From assembly GCF_000005505.3 (NCBI RefSeq), contig NC_016133.3:12896001-12960000 (forward strand): a stretch of 64,000 bases of DNA, in the 5' to 3' direction. Of this stretch, positions 42,991 to 54,750 are shown one piece after another. The DNA comes from Brachypodium distachyon (taxonomy: Eukaryota; Streptophyta; Magnoliopsida; Poales; Poaceae). Position 1 is the stretch's first letter, and each line of letters opens with the position of its first letter. The notes below the pieces were generated by a model, which made no database searches, was not told the origin of the DNA, and was given only the letters and a program-made list of their open reading frames with translations. The translations under genes and the position numbers were made by a program.

Positions 42991-45900
42991 ATGGCGAGGT
43001 TGGTCCCAATGCAGGGGCTGGGGTGCGAGGCGGCGGTGGGGTCGTTGACGCCTAGCCGGCAGCGGGAGTACAAGCTCTGCAGTAAGCATGCTGAGGGGAA
43101 GCGCCCGCTCTACGCCATTGGTTTCAACTTCATCGACGCCCGCTACTACGATGTCTTCGCCACCGTCGGCGGCAACCGTGTAAGCATTCTTCCAGTTGCT
43201 CACTTGTTTAAATCTTTGCTTTGTACTGGGATGGGGTGGTTGTGGTGGTGGTGTGTAATTAGACTGAAAGATTGAGGGCAAAGATGAGTGTTTTGATGCG
43301 TGCTGCTTGTTGTGGATTCTGGGAAACCACAGCTTCTAGTTCTGAATTTGGGACCTCTGATTGATTGAATGGTAAATTTTGAGGTGCCAGGTTATTTATT
43401 TATTTATTTATATCAAACCTAGTTGATTTCTGGGAAAAATTTCTGAAATTTGCGACAGATTTAAAGTTATATCTGACCAAAAGTCGCAGTTTTGATTTAA
43501 CTTGATCATATATCACAGGGGGAGGAATGGTTGGGAATCCTGTTATACTTTGTTAAAAACAAATTTTATTTGTAGTATGCTCCTGCTGACCAATTTCTTC
43601 TGTCGTTCTTGCAGGTGACAACTTACCGCGGCCTCCCGGATGGTAACTTAGCTCTTCTGCAAGCATACGTTGATGAAGATGTAAGCTCCATTACATTTCT
43701 AGTCTGTTATTTTATACGTCAGTTTATGGTGTACTTTCTCTGATGTTGGTGAGGCCTGCATCCTGTCTCAGAAGGAGGAATCGTTCTACACTCTGAGCTG
43801 GGCTTCTGACCTTGATGGCTCACCGCTACTAGTGGCAGCAGGAAGCAATGGCATCATTCGGGTCATCAACTGTGGCACTGAGAAGTTGCTTAAGGTCCAT
43901 ATGCCAGACTTTTTCTACTTTGTTACTGTTGTGTACTCTGATCAAGTTTCATTAAGCATTGATCTATGATTGAGCTGCTTAGTTTATGTCCTTCCTAAAG
44001 AATTGTTATTGGGTAAATGTTGGTTTGTCTGTGCTGTCCATTTTAAAAGGTTATTCAACTGTTTCATCTTTCCACAAAGATGGTAGATGTCGAATACTTT
44101 AGTATGTCTAGCATGGTGACATGTAAAACATAGCATATCTGTTCATCTGAGTTAATCATGAATTGGGATTGACCGTGATTTATTATCCTAAACTAAGGAT
44201 TAAGGATGTTGTTTCATTTCTTATTTCTGCTACAAAATTGTGCAGAGTTTTGTTGGCCATGGCGATTCAATAAATGAGATAAGAACTCAACCACTGAAGC
44301 CTTCACTCATCATATCTGCAAGCAAGGTTGGTAGATAATCTGGTGTGAAGCTGGATATACCTTTATTTTTTATTTTCTGATGCACTTCATATGACATTGT
44401 ATAGGACGAGTCTGTTAGGCTATGGAATGTCCACACAGGGATCTGCATTTTGATTTTTGCTGGAGGAGGTGGTCACCGGAATGAAGTATTAAGTGTGGTA
44501 AGTTGCTTCTGCCTCCCAGTGTGACATTATTTTGTATCGAGGAAAAGCATGGGTGGACAAAGTTGTGCAGTTTAGTGCATCTACTCGCAAAATGTAGCAA
44601 ACACGTTGTAACTTGCCATTTATGTGCATCCGAGGTCAAATCGTGGGATTAGCTCGTTAACCATGCTGCCGTGGACAGAGCATGGCCCGCGTGTTTTTTT
44701 TTGGCGCGAAATGTTTGCGTGCATGGTAGGGTGGGGGAGTGGGGCGGATGGTTTTATGAAAAGGTCCTTAAACAAGTTACTGGGCTATTTTTTGCAAATT
44801 AGCTATATCCTAGAATCCCCTTGTATCTCGCGTGCCGAATTGGATCCCTATATTGACTTATTTTGTATTATTACTCATTTAACACTGCCCGTGATATAGC
44901 CACCTTCTAGCTTCTGATATTACCTTCTATGAGCGGATCGAATTATAATTAAATAATCAAGAAGACAAAACAGGACCTTTGCTCTTTCTCCTTTCATTTA
45001 TACTTCCATTATATACTACATTGGGAATAACAATGTTGATCTATTATGTTTTGGCTGCAGGACTTCCACCCTTCTGATATTTACCGTATTGCCAGTTGTG
45101 GCATGGATAACACTGTTAAAATCTGGTCAATGAAAGGTGAGTGAACCATTTCAATGTAGCTTCCTATTTACATTTGCTTACTGCCTATCACTGACACAGT
45201 CTGTCAATGTTGTCATAGAATTTTGGCCATATGTTGAGAAATCCTTCACATGGACTGACCTTCCATCAAAATTTCCTACAAAATATGTCCAATTTCCGGT
45301 GTGTGAAGTGTCCGTTGTCTTTCAATTCGTTCTTATGCAAATTGCTAGTATTTCTTAACCCTCCTGACATCGTACCAATCCGGTTATCTCCTTTCAGCTC
45401 ATGATTGCTCTCGTGCACTCTAACTATGTAGACTGTACTAGGTGGCTTGGTGACTTCATCCTGTCAAAGGTAAATTTCTTATGCTTTAAGAGATGCTAAT
45501 TGGTGCAAATACAATGTTAGAATGCATATATACTACTGGTGGGAAAATTTACATTGTACCTGGGACCTGTAATATCATATCGTACAGTCTTTTCGATCGC
45601 TACCTGTTTTTCTGTTGCTAGTTTGGTTACTTCATGAATGGTGAGATAATTTGATCTGTACATCCTTGATCTTGCAGAGTGTTGACAATGAAATTGTGCT
45701 GTGGGAGCCAAAAACAAAAGACCAAACTCCTGGCGAGGTGGTATAATTTTAACTTCTATAGTATTATAGACTACAGCATATAACACGTTATACATTTGTA
45801 CCTATCTAAACTAGTTTTGATTGAGTTACTTTTTTCTCAGCGACCCTGACCATATGATATGCATTACTCTCAATTAGTATGATTCTCTATTCATATGCAG

Positions 45901-46784
45901 GGTAGCATTGATGTCCTTCAGAAGTACCCTGTGCCCGAGTGTGACATCTGGTTTATCAAATTCTCATGTGATTTTCACTTCAACCAATTAGCAATAGGTA
46001 ACGTTTTGCTAATAACACACTTTACTGATGAATTATTTCTGCAAGGTTTCCTTATTATTGTATTGCCGTCACTCCATAAATTGTATACATCGAAATTTTC
46101 TGAAGATAGCCATAGTTGTACAAGTATACAATTGAAAGAAAAATGATAGTGTTATCTTTAGAACACAAGAAACTACGGTACAGTACTGGTCTTCCATTTT
46201 TTTCTGTGTAAAACCAACTCATCTACATACACGTGGTTTGATCTAGACGGTTTTTAAAAAGTAGAATTCTCGGGTTAATTGTTTCCTTGTTTAAACAGGC
46301 AACCGTGAAGGCAAAATCTATGTCTGGGACGTACAGGCGAGCCCACCTGTTCTAATTACTCGGTTAGTTTAACCACAACAAGTTCAGATATCCTCATACT
46401 CTGCATGTGGTGGTGCTGCTAGCCACTAACTATTTTGTTCCTGCATCGGAACACTGTCATAATTCCAGGCTGAGCAATCCTCAATGCAAATCACCAATAA
46501 GGCAGACTGCAGTGTCATTTGATGGAAGGTACTTCACCATATTCCCATGATGCAGCACCTAATCAATTTATTCTTTATTCTGATGGACATAGCTTTTCCT
46601 GACAGTATTATGTGCACAAGCACCTTTTTCTTTTTTTTTTACTTGAATCGTGGTTTTGGTCTTGGATGCATAAGAATTGTGACATGCTTCTTTTTCATCT
46701 CACTTCAGCACGATCCTCGCCTGCTGTGAGGATGGAAGCATATACCGCTGGGACGAAGTGGATCACCCAGCGGCGAAAAGTTGA
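42991..46784 (+). CDS. FIE2: FIE2-like Polycomb WD40 protein (ESC/EED subunit of PRC2)
   Basis: Exons are 42991-43179, 43615-43680, 43772-43894, 44246-44326, 44405-44497, 45061-45136, 45219-45298, 45398-45469, 45678-45737, 45901-45997, 46299-46362, 46469-46528 and 46709-46784, encoding 378 residues, the normal FIE length. The start [19 protein letters not shown] is a standard FIE N-terminus. WD repeats run through [68 protein letters not shown] and [11 protein letters not shown]. Every splice junction matches the upstream copy, and several introns are alignable. Known role: scaffold of PRC2, repressing seed and floral programmes through H3K27me3. Intact, and probably the general-purpose copy. 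Confidence 0.95.
44538..44868. mobile_element. Unclassified 331-bp insertion in FIE2 intron 5 with 11-bp direct repeat
   Basis: TTATTTTGTAT at 44527-44537 is repeated at 44858-44868. The homologous intron of the upstream FIE copy (38858-39072) has only one such region and continues directly into TATTACTCA, so it serves as the empty site. The inserted DNA has no visible terminal inverted repeats, no A-tail and no open frame, so the class is unknown. Confidence 0.7.
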
Positions 46785-48443
46785 AGCAACCAAAGTGGAT
46801 CACCCAGCCCTGTTGTCACGTGAAGCCGCAATCTATTTCCGCTGATGGCAAAAGCCAGCGATCATGATCTGAATGAATGTTTCAAGTTGGGATGTAGGTT
46901 TGCTGGATGTTTTCAGCTTAGGATGTTGGCGTTGAACTTTAATCCAGGTTGCTGCTACCTTCGAAACCATCATCAGTTTGTTCGCATCCTCGTTTCCAGC
47001 AAACTGGATTGAAAGCAGGTCACCACCATTCAAGCCGTTGACATGGCTGGATTTCTGAACTGAACCTGTCGTTGTCTTGGCTTTCCTGGTTAGTTCGGCG
47101 GTAACAGGTACCCAAAAGAAACACCTTTCTGGAGAGAGAGAGAAAGAAGGAAAAGAAAAGCCACGAAAAACTGAGCATAATCAATGCTTGAAGGAATGCA
47201 TGATGCCCTTACTTTTCTCTGACGTGTCTTGCTGTATCTGTGTCGTCTTCAGGCTTGCTTTGGAAAACGTATGAATTTGACAACAAGTTTCCTGGAATTT
47301 GGCAGGGAACCAATTAGAGTGTTTTTTACCGCGGGAAGATGGAATTGTTTCGGCCTCGCTTAATTTGTTTGTGAAAACCATTCCCAGGAGTTTTCAGGCT
47401 TTTACCGACCTGAATAAAAAAAAAACTGTGAGCTTCTTATGCTCAATCCTTGTTGCTTATAACCATTGAAGCTTGCTTCTGCGTCTCATTAATTTAATCC
47501 TCTGATATAGTATCTAGAACGAAAATCTGCCTGATTTTTCCTCAACTGCATGCTGTACCTGTAGCAGTCGCTGCCTTTGCTTTGTCCTGTTTGTTTGGCA
47601 GCGAAATAAAAGAGAGTGAAAAAGCATGGGCAAAAAAAAAAAGAGCATCATAACCCTGATGCTTGAAAGAAAGAACCCAATTCCTCTCTGCTGTCAGAAA
47701 AAAATTTACTCAATTCCTCTCTGTTCTGTTTGCAAATTACATCCCATTTCATTTTCTTGTGATTTATGTTCCTGTCGACCTGAATCACCTGTAAGATTGT
47801 AAACTGAGCTTGATCCGAAGGCTGAAGTCCCGACAAAACCTGCCGCGGTCTCCGGTCGCGACTGGACGGCGACGGCGCCGTCGTCGTCGTCTTCTTCGTC
47901 GATCTCCCGCTTACAGCGGCAGCCATTGTCGACCTACCAACCAACGGCTGCGATCCAATCCAGTTTCCGGTGAAGGTGACACGACGATGACGCGTGATAG
48001 TGCTGCCAAGTGACGACATTGATGCCCTTGTGAAGACGATTTAAGTGTCTGAAGCTCATTTTTCTTTTCTTTTGCAAGTAGTGTCTGAACTCTGAAGCTT
48101 TGTTGATTAGACGAGGAGATGGCGACGGAAGGAAGGAAGCACGCGTGGCACCTGTCACGAGAAGCTCGTCGCTTGGACGACCGGAGCGTGATGGACAAGT
48201 CAAGGGTCTCGAGTGGAGCTCCCTGAGCCGTGGCGGTAGTGGCCAACTTTTTTGACACAAGTACTTCCTGCTAGTAAAAAAAGAAAATCAAAGTTCTTGA
48301 TATATTTTTCACATTTTTATTATTTTTTACAAACTACACTGTTGGTTTTGTTTTAGATATTTAGATTAGAATACTTGGAACAAATATCAATGTATATAGA
48401 AGAATATTTTAGAATACAGAGCAATACAATTTTATTAATTAAG
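46785..48443. other. FIE2 3' flank and intergenic DNA; doubtful short frames only
   Basis: The 3' UTR probably extends to about 47100. 47640-48260 has mixed composition and minus-strand frames (for example MAAAVSGRSTKKTTTT at about 47930) with possible donors (CTGCCGCT/GTAAGC, TTACAG/GTGATT). No family resemblance or full gene model can be supported. It may be a non-coding transcript or a lineage-specific small gene. Confidence 0.35.
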
Positions 48444-48560
48444 TACTTTCTTCGATTTATATTAATTGTCTTAAATTTGACTAAATATGAATGTATTTAT
48501 GCCTAAAACGTGTCTAAATATATGGAATATTTTGACAACTAATATTGATCGGAGGGAGTG
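48444..48560. mobile_element. Stowaway-type MITE
   Basis: GTACTTTCTTCGATTTATAT at the left, GATCGGAGGGAGT at the right, with ATTTGACTAAATATGAATGT inside. The same family lies 90 bp further on. Confidence 0.75.
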
Positions 48561-48649
48561 AGTATATAAACTACTCCGTACTACCATAGATTATGAGCGC
48601 CTCAAGCGGGCATTTATTTTGTTGCAAAAATAAAATAAAATAAAATAAT

Positions 48650-48765
48650 ATTCCCTCCGATATATATTAATTGTCTCAAATTTGTCTAAATATGAATGTA
48701 TCTATATCTAAAAAGCGTCTAGATACATGTAATATTTTCACAAATAATATGGATCGCAGGGAGTA
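48650..48765. mobile_element. Stowaway-type MITE
   Basis: ATTCCCTCCGATATATATTA with ATATGGATCGCAGGGAGTA, and AAAAAGCGTCTAGATACATG in the middle. An (ATAAA)n microsatellite precedes it at 48629-48646. Confidence 0.8.
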
Positions 48766-48988
48766 ACAAGCTCCAGCCGAATGTGTTTAATTCTTTCTCT
48801 GTCTAGTCTTGAAAAAAAAATCAGTAAAAAAAGAAGAGAGAGTTATGGAGTTAGTGATAAATGGCCCGTCGTCCCTCCACGAAAATTATGATTTGAACTG
48901 AATTCCACTCGTTACGAGCCTAGACGGTTGGTTTCCTTCCCTTTCCTTTCCTTCCTTGTTTGTTCCTTCCACCTCGCCGCCGGCGTCC

Positions 48989-51711
48989 ATGGCGACGCCG
49001 TCGCACGGGCTCCCCTTCGCGCCTCTCCGCGCGCTGCTGATCGCCCTCCCGCTCCTCTCCCTCCTCCTCCTCCTCCCCCACCACCTCCTCCCTTCGCGCC
49101 ACACCCCGAGCCCGAGTACTCCGCCCCCCCTTACTCCTTCCCTCGCCGTCCACGCGCCGCTCCGGGCCGCAATCCATCGCGCGGCGAAGGCGGGCGGTCC
49201 TTCCTCGTCCCCGGCGACGAAGAAGACGACGCTGTCGCACGTGGTGTTCGGGGTGGCCTCGTCCCGCCGCACGCTGCCGCTGCGCCTCCCGCTGCTCCGC
49301 CTCTGGCTCCGGCCCCCGGCGCGGGCCTTCCTCTTCCTCGACGGGCCCCCCTCCGCCGCGCATCCCTCGCCCCTCCCGCCCAACCTCCACCTCCGCGTCT
49401 CCCGCGACGCCTCCCGCTTCCCCTACTCCCACCCGCGGGGGCTCCCATCCGCCGTCCGCGTCGCCCGCATCGCCAGCGACCTCCTCCTCGACCTCAAGCA
49501 AGGGCAAGGGAACTCCCCGCCGCCGAGGTGGCTCGTGCTGGCCGACGACGACACCGCCTTCGTGCTCCCCAACCTCCTCCACACGCTCGCCAAGTACGAC
49601 TGGCGCGAGCCCTGGTACCTGGGCGCCCGCTCCGAGTCTGCGGCGCAGAACACCTGGCACGGTTTCGCCATGGCCTACGGCGGCGGCGGCGTCGCCGTCA
49701 GCTGGCCCCTCGCGGCCCGCCTCGCCCGCGTCCTCGACTCCTGCCTCCTCAGGTACCCGCACCTCTACGGCAGCGACGCCAGGATCTACGCCTGCCTCGC
49801 CGAGCTCGGCGTCGAGCTCACACACGAGCCAGGCTTCCACCAGGTGCTCCACCCTACCTTCTTCTTCTCCCTAAACTTTGCTTCCTTTTCATGTTTCTCC
49901 TAGCTCTCCTTGTGGAATGTTTCGATAGAGATGGCTTCGCTAATCAACGAGTTAATGTAATCCAAATCCATTGTGTATAACTGTATTGGATACATACATG
50001 GGGGAGTTGTTAAAAAATTGGATTCCTCAATACTATATTTGGTACTCCTGGAGCCCTGGTGCTTGATAATGTTTTATGCTCCATAATCACAACCATGACC
50101 GTAACAGCAGCAATGAATGTTAGTATTCAAGTCTTATGTAGGATTGTCATGTTGCTGTTCCAATTTAGTCTTCTTCGTTCCATCCTAGGATTATGTTAAG
50201 GCCTTGAGGGGGCCGGCAACTTGTCTCTAGTGTCAAATTTTTCAATAATAGAGGGGAGAGACACAAAAGGTTAGAATTGAAGTTTCAATTTTGTTGCCGC
50301 CTCCATTTAGTGTGAATTCTAATATGCATAAGTTCGTAGCATCCGGCAAAAGCTTATCCTCTGGGATGCTCTCAAGATATGTTGAACCACACGACACCAA
50401 TCCTGTAGAATGCTCTTAAGGAAATGCACAACCAGAACCACACCACCGTGATGGTTACTGGCTAACCGCTGCACAACCATGTAGTGCTAAATCCGTGCAA
50501 AATCTGTCACACTGGATTTAGTGATACTTGCTGGTACATCTACGGACTTTGACGTGATGGTACTTTCAGAGTGGGTGTTCTGGTCCATATTGGAGTACTA
50601 GGCGACCATGGTGGCATGCTCCAATATGTCCCTTTCAGATAAGAGAAAAATTATGGCATTTCTTATCTGAATGCATTGGGAGGCCATTTTTGACGAAATA
50701 AACGGTAGTGTGAGCTGTACAACAGTTGACATGGTTGCAGTAGCCTACCTATTTCATTCTGCTCCTTTGACTTGCTCTATTTAACAAACCGCAGGACCAA
50801 TGTTATGAAAGGTCTTCCTTTCTTTGCATTATGCAGCTGATGAAATCTAGAGGACGGCTGCTACTTTAAAAACTCTTTATTTAATCTTTGTAAACTGAAA
50901 CTATCTTGTGCTTTACTTGAAGCACAAAAATTAGCATGATTCTTAACTTACGTGCGCCGTTGAATTTTGTTGTCACCAGATCGACCTTCATGGGGATATA
51001 TCTGGACTCCTAAGGGCACATCCACTTGCTCCCTTAGTTTCACTTCACCATCTCGATCATGTCTATCCTCTTTACCCTGGTATGGATCGTGCAAAGGCGG
51101 TGGAGCATTTCTTCAGAGCTGCTAATGCTGATCCAGCAAGGATACTTCAACAAACAGTGTGCTATGACCAGTCAAGATCACTTACCGCTTCAGTAGCATG
51201 GGGCTACTCGGTTCAGGTTTTCAGAGGCAATGTACTGCTTCCTGACCTCCTTGCTGTGCAGAAAACTTTTGTGCCATGGAAAAGGGGTCGCAATGTTACA
51301 GATGTTTTTATGTTTAACACCAAGCATTATCCAAGGGATGAGTGCAAAAGAGCCGCTCTTTTCTTCCTAAAAAGTATTTCTTCCGGTGAAGGAAAGACGG
51401 AAAGCAATTACAGCAGGCAGCTGCCTAGAAAATGCTTACCACGCTTGATTCCATTGAGGAATCTACACCAAATAAAAGTGACATCAGACCTACTGCATCT
51501 GGTTCCTGGGAAGGTATGAGTAGGATGTTTTTTATCATCGATGATGGATTAAACTGCATTTTTTTCATTAAATTGTAGTTTTTTTTCTTCTGCTGTGTCA
51601 TTTCAGGCTCTAAGGCGGCATTGCTGTGACATCATACCTTCACCTGAAATTACCATGGACATTAACATCAGGAAATGCAAAGATAATGAATTGATCGTGA
51701 TGCATTCATAG
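48989..51711 (+). CDS. DUF604 family (GT31/fringe-like) glycosyltransferase, type II membrane protein
   Basis: Exons 48989-49843, 50980-51513 and 51607-51711 encode 497 residues. Residues 10-34 (ALLIALPLLSLLLLLP) form a signal anchor, followed by a Pro-rich stem, so a Golgi lumenal enzyme is expected. Catalytic-type features of the family are WLVLADDDTAF (Asp186-188, the metal/nucleotide-sugar DxD-like site), the YDW..PWYLGARSES block, the glycine-rich FAMAYGGGGVAVSWPLA, and GSDARIYACLAELGVELTHEPGFHQ before the intron. Exon 2 carries IDLHGDISGLL and HHLDHVYPLYPGMDR. Substrate unknown. The ATG at 48989 (GTCCATGGCG) is preferred. Exon 1 is extremely GC-rich with (CTC)n runs, giving long shadow frames on both strands. 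Confidence 0.9.
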
Positions 51712-53079
51712 TCGTTCTTGAATCATACTGTATATCCATCTATTGTAGTAAGTTCCTCCTCCTATCCCTTTGTATTTTCATAAATAACTTACATCATTTT
51801 TTCAAACACCTGATTTGGTTTTAAAATATGTACAACCCAATACAATCTTATTTTGGGTTTCTCTCGATAGGCCTATGTAGAGTTAAAGCAAACATATTGT
51901 AATGCATGATCTACCCAGTGTAATAAAAGACTAAAAGTGCCCAGTGATAAATATTTACACAGCGAATAATCAATTATACATATTTGGTATGTGTGATCTA
52001 GCGCTTTTTTTTCAAGATATTTATCTGAATAAAGCAGTTCAAGATGTAAATGAAAACACTTGGCACTTTCAGTCTTATATTTATTTGGTATATTAAACCA
52101 AAATAGCATAAAATAGTATAGGATCAAATAGTCTGTTTGCCAAATATTGAGAAACTTTATATTGTCTGGGATATGCTTGGTGAACTAATCTCCCCAAAAT
52201 GAATTAATGAACTATTGAAATAGTCTTGTTTTGGCCTCTGATACATGTTCCAAGGATCACATTCGACTATTTGGAGAGAAAAGGACAAACAATTTTTTGA
52301 AACAAAAAATAATGCAAGAATCACTCGTATAGGATTGGTCCGAAGTGGATACTTGTACAAGCTGTTTTTTCTTCCCTTGTTGATAACTGCATGCATTTTC
52401 CGGCAAATATGTTGAGCAAACTTTGCCTCTCTTCCTGTTGAAGTGGTCATGTTTGAACCAATCTTTGCGACACTCGGCATCTCCTTGCTTGTCAAAATGG
52501 TTCCCACTCTCCTCTTGTAATGAATTGTCCCTTTCTGTTGCTGCAGCATGTCATCCACCAGTACTGACATACTTACACATAGCAACTTATGCTTTGTGTA
52601 TCATCGAATCAAGGCATCGAGTTTTGCCGTGGAGTGCTGCATCAGCTAGAATCTCCTTTTGGACTGGAGAATGGAGACCGTCGGGATTGCTTCCTGCTAC
52701 ATTACATGCTGACATTTGGATTATGAAAAGCATAGGGACCATTTGTGTGGCTACCTCTGCCTGCCGGACAAGGTGGCTTGCAATGACAGGGATACCCAAA
52801 AACAACACAAAGATATATTTATATACAATGACAGTGTCGTGTCTTGCGAAAATACAATGACAGTGTCATGTCTTGTGAATTTCTACAGGAATGTGAGACA
52901 CAAGAAATTGAAGAAGTTGTTGCTTAGATGCCCCACAGGAATTTGCAGGAAACTGTTTCTTGATTGGAGGGAGAAGAAAGTAGAGAAAGACACATCATGA
53001 CTAGCACATCCCACAGGAGTTTTAACATGAGGTTGGACCTCTCAGAATCCTCCGAAATGTGAAGAAAAGGAAAGTTTCC
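51712..53079. other. 3' flank and unassigned DNA
   Basis: The start is the glycosyltransferase 3' UTR. 52420-53000 carries plus-strand frames of 94-145 codons that match nothing I recognise. A near-duplicate AATACAATGACAGTGTC(A/G)TGTCTTG occurs at about 52827 and 52853. It could be exonic sequence of an alternative 3' end. Confidence 0.35.
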
Positions 53080-53200
53080 TACTTCCAACAAAGGAAGTCT
53101 CAACTTTGACTAAATTTGAATGCATCTATACACTAAGTCATGTCTACATACATCCAAAATTTGAAAAACTTGAGACATCTTTTGTTGGACGGAGGGAGTA
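53080..53200. mobile_element. Stowaway-type MITE
   Basis: TACTTCCAACAAAGGAAGTC left and TTTGTTGGACGGAGGGAGTA right. The internal text CACTAAGTCATGTCTA makes it a sibling of 3935-4047 and 61222-61351. Confidence 0.8.
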
Positions 53201-53204
53201 TAAG

Positions 53205-53890
53205 AATCCATAGGTTCATTCCTACAACCCAAAGAACCTCGTAGTAAAATTCCTATAAAATTCTTGCAAAATTCCTTTGTTCCAAACAAATAACTTGCAA
53301 GGGGAGAAAGAGATCCACAAATGCATGAAAATGTTGGATATCATGTGTAACCAAGGATAACAAACGCGCATCACATTGGGGACATCTGGTGTAATTGGAA
53401 AAATAGACAGAAGGATAACATACATCTGTTCCATTTGAGTATGGTAGAACTTCTCCTAACTCCACTGAAAAGATAATAATTCAAAGGGTTCCTAAACAAG
53501 ACAACTGGCCTCACAAGTGCTCCTGCAGGCTGCATGATCATTGATACAAGCATAAGTGTGGCGTGTCTTGCATGTAGGCACTTATCAATAATCCTTTTAC
53601 AATTTCTCTTCAAGACTAACAGATGATACTTGTAATTACTAAACAGACAGACCAAGGTGTCCCACAAAAAAGATAAAGCCCACATTATATTTAGAAGAGT
53701 GGCCTCGGTGAAATATTTTCCTTGACCTGTCCCTGATAAAGACCAAACCATAGCAAGGCTACTGAGGTTTGGTTTCAACAGACATAGGGCCGCAGTAAAA
53801 TGAAGCAGGTGGAATTGCCACAACATGGGCATTCTTCTTAGCGAAAATTATTGCAGTAGGATAGTGGCCAGGAGGATTTGAAAGTTATTA
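53205..53890 (-). other. Unassigned segment with a 153-codon minus-strand frame
   Basis: The frame 53832-53371 and an overlapping shorter one (with RCPQCDARLLSLVTHD) show no family I recognise. The left edge (ACCCAAAGAACCTCGTAGTA, CTTGCAAAATTCCTTTGTTC) resembles dispersed A/T-rich repeat text of grass genomes. I do not call a gene. Confidence 0.3.
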
Positions 53891-53891
53891 G

Positions 53892-54009
53892 GTACTCTCT
53901 CTGATCCTAAATTATTGACTCAAATTTGCCCAAATATGAATGTATCTATTTTTAAAAAGCGTCTAGATACATGTAACATTTTGACAACAATTTAGAATTG
54001 GAGGGAGTA
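53892..54009. mobile_element. Stowaway-type MITE (complete relative of 20294-20400)
   Basis: TACTCTCTCTGATCCTAAAT left and AATTTAGAATTGGAGGGAGTA right, with AAAAAGCGTCTAGATACATG inside. Confidence 0.8.
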
Positions 54010-54750
54010 GTAACATAAATAAAAAAACGTCATAAAACACACACAACATAGTACGTTAACTTGTTCAAACAGAATACAATCATCAATTCCATACATAATT
54101 AACAGGAAGTCGTTCACCCCACAAATCACACACCACTACTAGGTTCTTGTGTGCACAATCAGACCTAGCTTCTTATTTCAAATACTCCTACATAGCAAGC
54201 AAACTCGGATTGAGTTGGAACATTAACAACGGCATTCGCACTGGCCAGGCACTGGTCCGGTGAACAGATGGATAATACAAGCAAGTAGCAGCTCCAAGCC
54301 ACATAAAAACAGACACGCCAATATATATTATTTGGAAATATGCAGCGATAAGTAATTAATCAAACATTGTGATGCCACCAATCTGGTAGGCAGCCAACTG
54401 ATGTAGCAACCATGCATTTTAGAGGTCACCTGGAGATGACAAACAGAAAACAAAATGGTAGAATTTGGTTAGTAGAGTTGTAAAGCAACAAATAGTGTGT
54501 AACTAAGATGTTCATCCAAATAGATAAGAGTAGATCTGAACTTATACTGAACAAGCAGAGGAGAGACATTCCGACCTGACAAGAGAACCTCTGGGAAACG
54601 GCCTTCTTGCAGCATATCCAAAAACACACAAACACAAATGAGCAAACACACCAACTTATAGTATTGCAAACACACGGTGCTAAAACAGTCACATCAACTT
54701 CCTGTTGGTAGCAGCAAACTGAATCATGTAGTAACCTTGCATCCTCTAGG
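54010..54750. other. Intergenic / 3' flank of the NLR-like gene
   Basis: A/T-rich, including the likely minus-strand 3' UTR downstream of the stop at 54751. No other feature is seen. Confidence 0.4.

Noticed and set aside
47648..48260. Minus-strand frames of 108-123 codons suggested as a small gene
   Set aside because: Two incompatible donor sites, no recognisable domain, frame continues through likely introns; kept only as a doubtful region.
48920..49980. Frames of 310 and 350 residues overlapping the glycosyltransferase exon
   Set aside because: Proline/arginine-rich shadows of an extremely GC-rich exon; the DUF604 frame has the domain and the splice sites.
52423..53000. Possible plus-strand gene downstream of the glycosyltransferase
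   Set aside because: No family, no clear splice partners, includes short local repeats.
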